A stretch of 64,000 nucleotides of DNA from Allomuricauda ruestringensis DSM 13258 (GCF_000224085.1 NC_015945.1:3526501-3590500); one strand, 5' to 3'; numbered from the stretch's first letter, positions 25,911-34,797 are shown. Notes: generated by a model from the letters alone, not told the origin. Numbers and translations: made by a program.

Positions 25911-25963
25911 ATGACGCTCGTTCTCGATACTTTTCCAAAGGAAAAACTCGAACTGACGCTATT
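25911..25963. repeat. REP-like repeat unit, copy of 39783-39834
   Basis: TCGTTCTCGATACTTTTCC ... GGAAAAACTCGAACTGACG forms an imperfect hairpin. It is nearly the same as the unit at 39783-39834 (TCGTTCTCGATACTTTTTCC ... AGAAAAAACTCGAACTGAC). It lies 50 bases beyond the IS110 left end, in the same repeat block the element interrupted. Confidence 0.7.
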
Positions 25964-25979
25964 AAAAAATAAAACTTTC

Positions 25980-26022
25980 AGCCCCAATATCCTCCAGCAT
26001 TTGGAATTTGGATATTGGGGCT
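25980..26022. repeat. 13-bp perfect hairpin upstream of the FMN protein gene
   Basis: AGCCCCAATATCC (25980-25992) and GGATATTGGGGCT (26010-26022) are exact inverted repeats around a 17-base loop that itself contains TCCA/TGGA. It ends 34 bases before the ATG at 26057. There is no T run after it, so it is not a normal terminator for either direction. Possible roles are mRNA 5' protection, a regulatory leader or an operator. Confidence 0.75.
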
Positions 26023-26056
26023 TGATATTTGTGGTTACTACTTCAAATTAAAAGAT

Positions 26057-27649
26057 ATGGAAGCATTCCTTGATTTTCTAGCTGATATTCCCTGGTGGTC
26101 TTGGCTTCTGATTTTCCTGCTCTTGGTTGCCATTCGCGACATCTTCTTCCAAAAAGCGCATACCATCAGTCATAACTATCCCATCGTGGGTCACCTTCGG
26201 TATTGGCTGGAAAGTATAGGGCCGGAAATGCGACAATATTTTGTGGCCAACAATCGAGAAGAACTTCCCTTTAATCGTATTGAACGTAGTTGGATCTATG
26301 CTTCTGCAAAAAAGGAGAACAATTACGAAGGGTTTGGAACCGACAGGGATATCTATAAACATCAACACATCTTCATCAAAAATGCCATGATCGGGTTTCA
26401 GGTACCCGAAAACCATCCAAATAAAAGTCATCCCTATTTTTTGCCTTGCGCTAAAGTGATGGGCGCCTATAACAAACGTAAAAAACCGTATCGTCCTGCA
26501 TCCATCATCAACGTTTCTGCCATGAGTTTTGGCTCGTTATCAGCTGCTGCTATTGAATCACTGAACAAAGGTGTTGAAAAATGTGGTGCTTATCACAATA
26601 CAGGCGAAGGCGGACTCTCTCCCTACCACAAACAAGGGGGTGATGTAATTTTTCATTTTGGAACAGGTTATTTTGGCGTAAGGTCTCGTGATGGTGGTTT
26701 TTCTATGGACAAATTAAAAGTCTTGGTAGATGAAAATCCATGCGTCAAAGCAATAGAGATTAAACTCTCCCAAGGTGCAAAACCTGGAAAAGGAGGTGTG
26801 TTGCCAGGTTCTAAAATAACGCCTGAACTTGCTGAAATCCGAGGTGTTGAGGTAGGAAAAGATGTTATCTCCCCTCCCACCCACAAAGCTTTTTCCACGA
26901 TTCCAGAGCTTTTGGAGTTTATTGAATCCATTGCAGAGGAGACCGGTTTGCCCGTAGGCATAAAAGGAGCCATTGGTAAAATTGACCAATGGGAAGAACT
27001 TGCCGATTTAATGAAAAAGACTGGAAAAGGCCCCGATTTTATCACCATTGATGGTGGTGAAGGGGGTACTGGTGCTGCTCCGCCCAGTTTTGCAGACCAC
27101 GTTTCCCTGCCTTGGACCTATGGGTTTTCCAAGGTGTACAGCTTATTTATGGAGCGTGGCCTTACGGAACGAATAGTGTTTATCGGTAGTGGTAAACTGG
27201 GTTTTCCAGGAAAAGCTGCCATGGCCTTTGCCATGGGTGCCGACTGCATCAATGTAGCCCGCGAAGCCATGATGAGCATCGGTTGCATCCAAGCACAGGT
27301 TTGTCACACCAACCGTTGTCCTGCTGGTGTTGCCACCCAAAGCAAGTGGCGTCAAAGTGGTATTAATGTGCCGTTAAAATCCGATAGATTGGCGCAGTAT
27401 TTTAAAACATTTAAAAAGGAGTTTTTGGAAATCACGCATGCCGCGGGTTACGAACACCCTTGTCAATTTAATATGGATGATGTGCAAGTAAATGTAGATG
27501 ATGATTATCTTAGCAGCGATTTAAAGTCCGTTTATGGATACCAAAAAGAAAAGGTGAAATTTGATTCCATGCAAAATCTTTTGGATTGTGAACACTTGGG
27601 CGGAAAAACAGCATTACAAAAAAATTATAATTTAGACCCAGATATTTAA
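26057..27649 (+). CDS. Glutamate synthase-like FMN-binding protein, membrane-anchored
   Basis: 530 residues from ATG at 26057; an earlier in-frame TTG falls inside the hairpin and is unlikely. One transmembrane helix (WWSWLLIFLLLVAIRDIFF) precedes a GltS FMN/iron-sulfur TIM barrel: INVSAMSFGSLSAAAIESLN, GEGGLSPYH, IEIKLSQGAKPGKGGVLPG, ITIDGGEGGTGAAPPSFAD and the 3Fe-4S cysteines in GCIQAQVCHTNRCPAG. There is no glutaminase domain or NADPH subunit nearby, so it is not a full glutamate synthase; the substrate and electron partner are unknown. The degenerate OmpA paralogue follows 19 bases later. Confidence 0.88.
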   Translation: MEAFLDFLADIPWWSWLLIFLLLVAIRDIFFQKAHTISHNYPIVGHLRYWLESIGPEMRQYFVANNREELPFNRIERSWIYASAKKENNYEGFGTDRDIYKHQHIFIKNAMIGFQVPENHPNKSHPYFLPCAKVMGAYNKRKKPYRPASIINVSAMSFGSLSAAAIESLNKGVEKCGAYHNTGEGGLSPYHKQGGDVIFHFGTGYFGVRSRDGGFSMDKLKVLVDENPCVKAIEIKLSQGAKPGKGGVLPGSKITPELAEIRGVEVGKDVISPPTHKAFSTIPELLEFIESIAEETGLPVGIKGAIGKIDQWEELADLMKKTGKGPDFITIDGGEGGTGAAPPSFADHVSLPWTYGFSKVYSLFMERGLTERIVFIGSGKLGFPGKAAMAFAMGADCINVAREAMMSIGCIQAQVCHTNRCPAGVATQSKWRQSGINVPLKSDRLAQYFKTFKKEFLEITHAAGYEHPCQFNMDDVQVNVDDDYLSSDLKSVYGYQKEKVKFDSMQNLLDCEHLGGKTALQKNYNLDPDI

Positions 27650-27668
27650 ATAAACTATTGTACTACTT

Positions 27669-28442
27669 ATGAAAAAAAAATTACCCTTAATCCTGTTTTT
27701 AATGATAGCCACCAGTGCTTTTTCCCAAAGAAAAAGCGAGCTTTTTGCAGAGATTGACACCTTGAAGACCAAAATATCCAAAGTGGAGCAGGAATTAGCA
27801 AAAGCAAAAAGAGAAATATCATCGAGTACTGCCGAAGCGGAAGCTCTCAAGGCTCAAAACGCAAGCTTGCGCGATGCCAACGCCACCCTTTTGAGCAATA
27901 TGAGCAACTTCTCGGAACTATCTAAACAAAATTCGGATAACGTAGATCGTGCCATGGAAGCTTTGGCGAGAAAGGAAAGACAATTGAGCGGTATCAACGA
28001 TATGATTTCTGCCAATGACTCCACTGCCATTGTGTCCCTGACCCAGATAAAAAAGACCTTGGGTGAAAATGCCAAAGTTGGTGTTGAAGCAGGTGTAATT
28101 ATCATCAGCAATAGCATGAACTCACTTTTTGGATCGGATACGGCCACAGAATTGACCGAGGAAGGTAAAACTTGGTTGGCCGGCATAGCCAATGTGATCA
28201 AAACCAACCCTAATTTTAAAGCAGAAGTTGAAGGGCTTAACATTACAGGAGAATATGGCCCTACCTACGATCAAGTGGCGGCTGTCGCCTCAGCATTGGT
28301 GACTACTTTGGAAGTTCCTGCGGAAAGCATTGCAATTTCGGCCAAAGATGGTAATTTTAAGGAAGGCATCAACATTAGACTACAACCAGACTATAAAGCT
28401 TTTTATGCCAAAGCCAAAGAAAGTACCAAGGTGGGCCAATAA
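27669..28442 (+). CDS. Degenerate OmpA-domain periplasmic protein, paralogue of 14555-15427
   Basis: 257 residues with a non-lipoprotein signal (LILFLMIATSAFSQ). The coiled coil (residues 25-115) and the C-terminal fold line up with the OmpA-type lipoprotein at 14555: VGVEAGVIIISNSMNSLFGS against ISVEKGVVFVSISDKLLFRS, and NPNFKAEVEGLNITGEY against KPDFEFMVEGHTDNVPY. The peptidoglycan-binding residues are lost: GHTDN became GLNIT, LSAKRA became VAAVAS, and NRRTRI is absent. It likely keeps the fold but not wall binding. It lacks the lipidation cysteine. Probably co-transcribed with the FMN protein. Confidence 0.75.
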   Translation: MKKKLPLILFLMIATSAFSQRKSELFAEIDTLKTKISKVEQELAKAKREISSSTAEAEALKAQNASLRDANATLLSNMSNFSELSKQNSDNVDRAMEALARKERQLSGINDMISANDSTAIVSLTQIKKTLGENAKVGVEAGVIIISNSMNSLFGSDTATELTEEGKTWLAGIANVIKTNPNFKAEVEGLNITGEYGPTYDQVAAVASALVTTLEVPAESIAISAKDGNFKEGINIRLQPDYKAFYAKAKESTKVGQ

Positions 28443-28519
28443 CACTTCATTTAAAATACTTTTTGAGGTTTTGATGCGTTCTTGGTAGTGTAAAATCAAT
28501 AAAAAAACCAGACTACCTT

Positions 28520-29041
28520 ATGAGTGGAGATCAAATCCTTCAGTTATTTGCTTATTTATTACCTGCCGTTGTTACCGGTGCTGTTGCATTCTATTTCTTT
28601 AGATTGCACACCCGAAACGAAGATGGACGCAGACGATTTTTGCTTCATAAAGATTCCCAAAAGGAAACTTTACCAATTCGATTGCAGGCCTACGAGCGTA
28701 TGGCTCTTTTCCTGGAGCGTATTGCCCTGAACAGCCTTGTGGTAAGGGTTGCACCAAAGGGAAAAAATAAAAGCGACTATGAAAATTTGCTTATTAAACA
28801 GATTGAAACAGAATTCGAACATAATTTATCGCAACAGATCTATATGTCCGATTCGTGCTGGAACATCATCAAAACCGCTAAAAATGCAACGATACAAATC
28901 ATCCGTTCCGCTGGAATGAGTGAAACCGATTCACCGGACAAGCTTCGGGAAGATATCCTCAATCAGACTATGGAAAAGGAGTCTCCTTCCAACGCCGCTT
29001 TGGCCTTTGTAAAAAAGGAAGTTACAGACCTTTGGAAGTAA
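28520..29041 (+). CDS. Conserved membrane-anchored hypothetical protein
   Basis: 173 residues. An N-terminal transmembrane helix (LFAYLLPAVVTGAVAFYFF) is followed by a charged helical cytoplasmic region with LPIRLQAYERMALFLERI and IETEFEHNLSQQIYMSDSCW. I recall this as a conserved Bacteroidota protein of unknown function with the QAYERM-LFLERI block, but no role is known. It lies 77 bases after the degenerate OmpA gene. ATG at 28520. Confidence 0.7.
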   Translation: MSGDQILQLFAYLLPAVVTGAVAFYFFRLHTRNEDGRRRFLLHKDSQKETLPIRLQAYERMALFLERIALNSLVVRVAPKGKNKSDYENLLIKQIETEFEHNLSQQIYMSDSCWNIIKTAKNATIQIIRSAGMSETDSPDKLREDILNQTMEKESPSNAALAFVKKEVTDLWK

Positions 29042-29087
29042 TAACTTACCAATATCAAAGTCGGGAACCGAAAGATAGTGGGCAATA

Positions 29088-29120
29088 GCAGTTGGCAGTT
29101 GGCAGTTGGCAGTTGGCAGT
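29088..29120. repeat. Tandem heptamer GCAGTTG, 4.7 copies
   Basis: Four exact copies of GCAGTTG plus GCAGT, beginning at 29088. Imperfect relatives (GGCAGTAGGCAGTTCGCAGT) occur near 62703. It is intergenic, so copy-number change would not affect a protein. Confidence 0.85.
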
Positions 29121-29136
29121 AAACAAATAACAAAAG

Positions 29137-29169
29137 AACCGAATAACTATTCCTGCCGATCAGGCTCTA
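29137..29169. repeat. Duplicate of the patatin gene 3' end
   Basis: 33 bases match 29434-29466 with a single mismatch (AACCGAATAACTATTCCTGC then CGATCAGGCTCTA). The second copy spans the last codons and stop of the patatin gene. On the minus strand, weaker similarity (AACGAGGAA against AACGAGCAA) continues upstream, suggesting the remnant of a second gene end rather than a chance match. Confidence 0.75.
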
Positions 29170-29443
29170 GTAAAAATAGCTTCCTCGTTCATGTGGATTT
29201 CTCAATCGATGTTTTGCATCTCATATCGGAACGCCCCATTGGCCTAATCGAAATTGAGGTGAGTGTTAATAATCTAGATGCTAACCGCTCCACGCTTTCA
29301 GAATGATAGGTTCCGGACAAATTCAAACTGAAGTATCAAGTTCAAGTTCAAACTTAAAACCAATTCCAGAACACCCAACTTCCGACTTCAGACATCCGAC
29401 TTCCAACCCATCACAGTAACCCTACAACAGAGTAACCGAACAA

Positions 29444-30358
29444 CTATTCCTGCCGATCAGGCTCTATTGGGCTCGTTTGCTCGTTCTTGTTCTTGGCATA
29501 CAAATAACCGCGTTTCCACCATAAGGTCATTCGTTCCTTGTTAAAGATCAATGAATTTGTGGTAAGGACCGTTGGCGTATAGTAAAAATTGATAATCGCT
29601 CCCTTCCTATTGGCCACTAACTTGCCAATTCTGATATTCTGATTCTCGATACGGTCCAACATAAAACCGAAAATGGTGGTAATCAAATCAAATGGATTTT
29701 TAGAGGACATCCGGTTTAAATGGTTCACCTCGGTATGGAGCACCACCACATCTACCTCTGTTGCCCCACGGTTCAATGCTTCTTCAATGGGAACTAAAGT
29801 TCCCAAGCCACCATCGGCATATTCACAGCCATTTTTTTTGACCAAGCTCATAAACGGTGTGTAGTTGGACGAAATCCATATCCAATCGCAAAATTCATCG
29901 TACGTGCAATCGTTTATTGATTTGTACTCTACCTGGTTCAACGAAAGGTTGGACACCGTAACCACCACATCCATTTTACCTTTCTTCAATTCATTGAACT
30001 CTTCAATGGTAATAGATCTACGAATCAATTTTCTGAGATTCTCACTTTCTCCGAAGGTCTTTTTACCCTTAATAAAGTTTTTGATTACATTCCAATGGTT
30101 GATGGCAATTATCTCAACCCCATACTTTTTTTTAATGATGAACGGACAATTACTGAAAATACTGTCTTGATTAACGTTTGAATAGATGTTCTTGATCTTG
30201 TCCAGTTTATTCAACGCCAAATGGGAAATCAATAGGCTCCCTGTGGATGTCCCGACAAATAAATCGTAATCGTGTTTGGCTTCTTGAATTAAAAATTGGG
30301 CAACACCGCCTGCAAAGGCCCCCTTGCTACCTCCTCCCGAAATGACCAATGCCCTCAT
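29444..30358 (-). CDS. Patatin-like phospholipase
   Basis: 304 residues. A Ser-Asp lipase dyad of the patatin family: oxyanion loop SGGGSKGAFAGGV at residue 7, nucleophile elbow FVGTSTGSLLIS near 35 and DGGLGTLVP near 190. It hydrolyses acyl esters of phospholipids or related lipids; no signal peptide is seen, so it is probably cytosolic or peripheral at the inner membrane. The ATG overlaps the stop of the upstream M1 peptidase by 4 bases (ATGA), so the two are translationally coupled. Confidence 0.93.
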   Translation of the reverse strand: MRALVISGGGSKGAFAGGVAQFLIQEAKHDYDLFVGTSTGSLLISHLALNKLDKIKNIYSNVNQDSIFSNCPFIIKKKYGVEIIAINHWNVIKNFIKGKKTFGESENLRKLIRRSITIEEFNELKKGKMDVVVTVSNLSLNQVEYKSINDCTYDEFCDWIWISSNYTPFMSLVKKNGCEYADGGLGTLVPIEEALNRGATEVDVVVLHTEVNHLNRMSSKNPFDLITTIFGFMLDRIENQNIRIGKLVANRKGAIINFYYTPTVLTTNSLIFNKERMTLWWKRGYLYAKNKNEQTSPIEPDRQE

Positions 30359-32445
30359 TCCCCTAAAGTTTTCTCCAAATATTGTTTTTCTTGCTGACTT
30401 AACAAAGGGTAAATACTCTTAATACGAGCCGTATTCCCCTCGGATTGCAAAAAGTCGCTCAATATTTCCCTGGCCGATTTTTTAAAGTGCCATACGTGGT
30501 GACCACAGGACTCCACCAGGTTTTTTAGCACGATATCCGTAAAACCTCCTATACTTTTTAAGTACTGAAAGGCAATCAAACGAGTCTCAAAATGATGTTC
30601 CGAACCAGTGTACCCGCTCAATTCATCAAAATAAAGTGCTTTTAAATCAGGGTTATATTCTGGTGACACCAAGGCCAGCGTCAACCAGAGTAATCGGATA
30701 TTCTTATTGGAAAATCCCATGATTCCGTCCGTTTCATTGAGGTATTTGCTCCTGTTTTGGGGAAAATCGGTCCACAAGCGATATAAAGCGGCCTCCATGG
30801 TAGTATAGCTTTTATCTTTTAAAAGTCCTTCAATGTCCGTTTGAAGCTCATCCGATATTTTATTCTGTGACAGGATAACAGCCTGCCGTACTTTTAAGCC
30901 TTCAGATTTGATAATATCGCCCAAAAAGTCAGGGGAAAGCTTATCGCCGTAATCCAGAACAAGGTTTTCCTTTAGTTGGTTTGATTTTAATCTTTTCCAA
31001 GCTCGCTTTAAAATGGCCTCGGTTTTTTCAGGTTGCTCGGCTATCTTATTTTTCAGCTCAAAATAGGTTTTGATGGATACATTTTTTTCTTCCAAAAAAG
31101 CAACTACTTGATTATAAGGAAAATCAGGGTTCTCCAACCACAACTTCTCAAAATCATCAAGGTCGGTATTGAAAACCACTTCCAGTTCCTCCATCAAATA
31201 AGGAATCGTCACGTTTTTGAAAGCATATTTGTTGAGATAGTTCTGTATACCTTTTTTAAAAGCTTCCTCACCCACTTTATTTTGGAGCATTACCAAGGCC
31301 CAAGCTCCTTTTTCATAAAAAGTAAGGCTGCCTGCGTTTGGATTGCGAATCGCCTCGCCACCATCATCGCCAGAAAAACGTTGTAAGGCATTGGCCGTTT
31401 CCAACAATTGCCAATAGTAATGATCATCACCAAAAATTTCCTTCTCCGCCAAATAAGCATAAAAGGTAGCAAAGCCCTCATGTAACCAATGGTGTTCACT
31501 GCTGGTTTCGGTCACTAAGTTACCAAACCATTGGTGGGCCAACTCGTGCGCATTCACATTCACATAGTTTTTGTCAACAAAGGCAGTTGAATCTATCACA
31601 TACTGGTTGGAAAATATGGTACAAGTGGTGTTTTCCATTCCCGCATACAGAAAATCCTGAACGGGAACCTGTTTGTAGTTCTGCCAAGGATAAGCAACAC
31701 CTATTTCGTTCTCCAAAAAGTCAAAAATGTGTTTGGTGTACCGGTATGTAGGCTCCACTTTTAAAAAATCCGTAGGCTCATAATATAGTTCAATAGGGAC
31801 TCCTGATGATGATTCAACCGTTTTTTTATTGTAATCTCCAATGGCAAAACCCACGAGATAGCTACTCATCGGTTTCTTCATATCAAACTGCCATGAATAT
31901 CCTAATGAATCGGGCAAAGTGTCCTTTTTAACCAACTTCCCGTTGGCGATTACTGTATAATCCTGCCTAAGAAGAATGTCAAGATCAAATTCCACCTTTT
32001 CGGTCATATCATCAAAACTGGGCAGCCAATGACTGGTGTATTTTCCCTGTCCTTGCGTCCAAACCTGCTCATTGTTCTTGACTGTATCATGCCAACCTAA
32101 AAAATATACCGTTTGTTTTGGTTTGGCCACATAATCTAACTTTAGCTTATGGGTATCCCCTTTCGCCATCTTTTTTTTGATGATTATTTTTCGGCCATTG
32201 TAATCGTAGTCTATTTTTGCATCATCCAGAAAAACTGATGAAAAATCTAGGTTTACGGCATCAAGATAAATGGAATCCACAACTTCAATCACATTATATT
32301 GATAGGCCACACTACCCTTTATCCGGTTTTCGAACGGCGTGGGCTCAATCAAAACTTCGGCACGGACAAAGTCAACCTTATCCTGAATTTGGGCGGACAA
32401 CAACTGTGCAAATAAGAAAAAAACAAGAATGGGGCTCAGCTTCAT
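30355..32445 (-). CDS. M1-family aminopeptidase, exported
   Basis: 696 residues with a signal peptide (LSPILVFFLFAQLLSA). Gluzincin zinc site HELAHQWFGNLVTE near residue 296 with the distal Glu in HWLHEGFATFYAYLAEKE, and a GMENTT exopeptidase motif near 267. It removes N-terminal residues from peptides in the periplasm. The C-terminal helical repeat region is shorter than in E. coli PepN. First gene of a two-gene unit with the patatin; divergent from recG, with 46 bases between the start codons. In contrast to the M1-like barrel protein at 6029, all catalytic residues are present. Confidence 0.93.
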   Translation of the reverse strand: MKLSPILVFFLFAQLLSAQIQDKVDFVRAEVLIEPTPFENRIKGSVAYQYNVIEVVDSIYLDAVNLDFSSVFLDDAKIDYDYNGRKIIIKKKMAKGDTHKLKLDYVAKPKQTVYFLGWHDTVKNNEQVWTQGQGKYTSHWLPSFDDMTEKVEFDLDILLRQDYTVIANGKLVKKDTLPDSLGYSWQFDMKKPMSSYLVGFAIGDYNKKTVESSSGVPIELYYEPTDFLKVEPTYRYTKHIFDFLENEIGVAYPWQNYKQVPVQDFLYAGMENTTCTIFSNQYVIDSTAFVDKNYVNVNAHELAHQWFGNLVTETSSEHHWLHEGFATFYAYLAEKEIFGDDHYYWQLLETANALQRFSGDDGGEAIRNPNAGSLTFYEKGAWALVMLQNKVGEEAFKKGIQNYLNKYAFKNVTIPYLMEELEVVFNTDLDDFEKLWLENPDFPYNQVVAFLEEKNVSIKTYFELKNKIAEQPEKTEAILKRAWKRLKSNQLKENLVLDYGDKLSPDFLGDIIKSEGLKVRQAVILSQNKISDELQTDIEGLLKDKSYTTMEAALYRLWTDFPQNRSKYLNETDGIMGFSNKNIRLLWLTLALVSPEYNPDLKALYFDELSGYTGSEHHFETRLIAFQYLKSIGGFTDIVLKNLVESCGHHVWHFKKSAREILSDFLQSEGNTARIKSIYPLLSQQEKQYLEKTLGE

Positions 32446-32491
32446 ACCATCATCTTATCAAAAGTCCTTCCAAATTACATATTTTAGTTCG

Positions 32492-34597
32492 ATGAATCCC
32501 AATTTTCTGCAAACTCCCATAGCATACCTTAAAGGTGTTGGTCCAAATCGGGCCGATGCCCTTAAGGCCGAATTGGGCATTGAGACCTTTAGGGACCTAC
32601 TACACCTTTTTCCCAATCGGTATTTGGACCGGACGAGTTATTACAAAATAAATCAATTGCAACCCAGCGGAGCCGATGTGCAAGTAATGGGGAAAATTGT
32701 CCATCTAAAAACGGTAGAGCAAAAACGGGGGAAACGTTTGGTGGCAACTTTTGTGGATGAAACGGGGCAAATGGACCTCGTTTGGTTCCGTGGGCATAAA
32801 TGGATCAAGGAAAATTTAAAACTGAACGAACCCTACGTGGTTTTTGGAAAGGTGAACCGATACGGAAGTACATTTTCCATGCCCCACCCTGATATGGAAC
32901 CCTTGCAAAAGCATCAGCAAGGATTAAAAATGGCGATGCAACCCATTTATCCCTCCACGGAAAAATTAAGCAATAAGGGAATTACCAATCGGGTCATCAG
33001 CAAAATGATTCAGCAATTATTTTTGGAGTGCAAGGGCAAGTTTCCAGAATCATTGTCACCCTCCATTTTGGAAGAATTAAAGTTGATCTCGAAGAGTTCT
33101 GCTCTTTTCAATATTCATTTTCCAAAAAACCAAGAATTATTGGCCAAGGCACAGTTTCGGTTAAAGTTTGAAGAGTTGTTTTTTGTGCAATTGCGATTGA
33201 TATCCCAAAATTTAAAGCGGAAGCAAAAGATAAAAGGGATGCCTTTTGAAGCGGTTGGTGAAAAGTTTACGGAATTCTTTGAAAACCATCTCCCATTTGA
33301 ACTCACGAATGCCCAAAAACGGGTCATTAAGGAAATCCGTAACGATTTGGGGAGTAATGCCCAAATGAATCGATTGCTGCAAGGTGATGTGGGTTCAGGG
33401 AAAACCATTGTAGCACTGATGTGCATGCTTTTGGCCATTGACAACGGTTTTCAGACGTGTTTGATGGCTCCAACAGAGATTTTGGCCACCCAACATTACA
33501 ACGGACTCAAGGAGCTTCTGGAAAATATGGACGTTAAAATTGCATTATTGACGGGTTCAACAAAAAAGTCCGAACGCACTTTGCTGCACAATCAACTAGA
33601 AAATGGCAATTTGAACATTCTGGTGGGCACACATGCCGTTTTAGAAGATAAAGTACAGTTCAAAAATCTTGGCTTGGCTATTGTGGACGAGCAACATCGG
33701 TTTGGTGTGGCGCAACGATCTAAACTGTGGCATAAAAATCAAACACCTCCACACATATTGGTGATGACGGCCACCCCCATTCCCAGAACCTTGGCCATGA
33801 GCCTTTACGGCGATTTGGACATTTCGGTGATTGATGAGCTGCCCCCTGGAAGAAAACCCATCAAGACGGTGCACCGATACGACAGCAACAGACTGAAGGT
33901 TTTTGGGTTCATCAAAGATGAAATTAAAAAGGGCAGACAGATTTACATCGTTTACCCGCTGATCCAAGAATCCGAAGCACTGGACTACAAGGATTTGATG
34001 GATGGGTACGAAAGCATTGTTCGTGATTTTCCACAGCCCGAATATCAGATTTCCATTGTACACGGTAAAATGAAGCCCGCTGACAAGGATTACGAAATGG
34101 AACGTTTTGTAAAAGGCGAAACCCAAATTATGATTGCCACCACAGTAATCGAGGTAGGCGTAAATGTACCCAACGCATCCGTAATGATCATTGAAAGTGC
34201 CGAACGGTTTGGATTGTCGCAATTACACCAGCTCCGTGGGCGTGTAGGGCGAGGCGCAGAACAAAGTTTTTGTATTTTGATGACAAGTCACAAACTATCC
34301 GAAGATGCCAAAACCCGTTTGCAAACCATGGTCGGCACCAATGATGGCTTTGAAATCGCGGAGGTTGACCTTAAGCTTCGTGGTCCTGGGGATTTGATGG
34401 GCACCCAACAAAGTGGCCTGCTGACTTTAAAGATCGCGGACATTGTGAAGGACAATCAAATCCTGAAAACAGCCCGCTATCACGCCATTCAATTGCTCAA
34501 ACAAGACCCAAGACTCGAAAAATCGGAAAATGCCCCTATTCTGAATGCCTATTCCAAAATGATGGCCAACAAAACCATTTGGAATTATATTAGTTGA
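32492..34597 (+). CDS. recG: ATP-dependent DNA helicase RecG
   Basis: 701 residues from ATG at 32492 (MNPNFLQTPIAYLKGVGPNR). A longer frame to 32429 would run into the divergent M1 gene and is rejected. The N-terminal wedge domain leads to SF2 motifs: Walker A LLQGDVGSGKTIVALM, Walker B IVDEQHRFGVAQR, VMTATPIPRTLAMS, TTVIEVGVNVPNA and QLRGRVGRGAEQSFC. RecG remodels stalled forks and Holliday junctions. Single gene; the leu operon promoter follows about 200 bases downstream. Confidence 0.97.
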   Translation: MNPNFLQTPIAYLKGVGPNRADALKAELGIETFRDLLHLFPNRYLDRTSYYKINQLQPSGADVQVMGKIVHLKTVEQKRGKRLVATFVDETGQMDLVWFRGHKWIKENLKLNEPYVVFGKVNRYGSTFSMPHPDMEPLQKHQQGLKMAMQPIYPSTEKLSNKGITNRVISKMIQQLFLECKGKFPESLSPSILEELKLISKSSALFNIHFPKNQELLAKAQFRLKFEELFFVQLRLISQNLKRKQKIKGMPFEAVGEKFTEFFENHLPFELTNAQKRVIKEIRNDLGSNAQMNRLLQGDVGSGKTIVALMCMLLAIDNGFQTCLMAPTEILATQHYNGLKELLENMDVKIALLTGSTKKSERTLLHNQLENGNLNILVGTHAVLEDKVQFKNLGLAIVDEQHRFGVAQRSKLWHKNQTPPHILVMTATPIPRTLAMSLYGDLDISVIDELPPGRKPIKTVHRYDSNRLKVFGFIKDEIKKGRQIYIVYPLIQESEALDYKDLMDGYESIVRDFPQPEYQISIVHGKMKPADKDYEMERFVKGETQIMIATTVIEVGVNVPNASVMIIESAERFGLSQLHQLRGRVGRGAEQSFCILMTSHKLSEDAKTRLQTMVGTNDGFEIAEVDLKLRGPGDLMGTQQSGLLTLKIADIVKDNQILKTARYHAIQLLKQDPRLEKSENAPILNAYSKMMANKTIWNYIS

Positions 34598-34734
34598 TTC
34601 CGATTAGGTTTGTAATTGGAAGTAGGCGCAATTCTCCATACTTCTTTGTTACAAATTGAAAATCAACCCTTACCATTTGTTAACTTTAAGTACAATCGCT
34701 TGAAATTGCGGTTGAACATCGTAATTTTACCACT

Positions 34735-34749
34735 AACCGATAATCGGTT
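34735..34749. promoter_or_regulatory. Palindromic operator candidate before leuC
   Basis: AACCGAT-A-ATCGGTT is a perfect 7-bp inverted repeat centred at 34742, 22 bases upstream of the -7 element at 34764. It covers the expected -33 position, which suits a repressor or a class-II activator. The rest of the 200-base gap shows only a weak hairpin (CAATCGC/GCGGTTG near 34694-34715) and no leader peptide. Confidence 0.5.
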
Positions 34750-34763
34750 TCACACACAAATTT

Positions 34764-34771
34764 TAACTTTG
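34764..34771 (+). promoter_or_regulatory. -7 element TAACTTTG of the leu operon
   Basis: A perfect TAnnTTTG 26 bases before the leuC ATG, giving a short leader of about 20 bases. No TTTG lies at the -33 position; instead the palindrome 34735-34749 occupies it, which suggests an activator- or repressor-controlled promoter. Confidence 0.5.
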
Positions 34772-34797
34772 TAGGCTTACAAATTATTGAAGACACC

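Larger units (their letters stand above)
29042..29443. other. Gene-free gap with tandem and duplicated sequence
   Basis: No convincing gene was seen in these 402 bases. The gap holds 4.7 copies of the 7-mer GCAGTTG (29088-29120), a 33-base duplicate of the 3' end of the downstream patatin gene (29137-29169 against 29434-29466), and a degenerate text-like stretch (near 29330-29420) of words such as AACTTCCGACTTCAGACATC that resembles the gaps at 52.5 and 62.6 kb. Confidence 0.65.

Noticed and set aside
25980..26022. Terminator call for the 13-bp hairpin
   Set aside because: No T run on either strand and no gene transcribed into it at a suitable distance.
29088..29120. CRISPR-like array
   Set aside because: Seven-base units in direct contact without spacers; no cas genes nearby.
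29106..29306. Plus-strand 66-codon frame
   Set aside because: Begins in the GCAGTTG tandem array and crosses the duplicated patatin end; no start signal or conserved motif.
34598..34797. Attenuator leader for leuC similar to that of ilvD
   Set aside because: No short frame with Leu codons and no terminator stem are present; the -7 element leaves only about 20 bases of leader.
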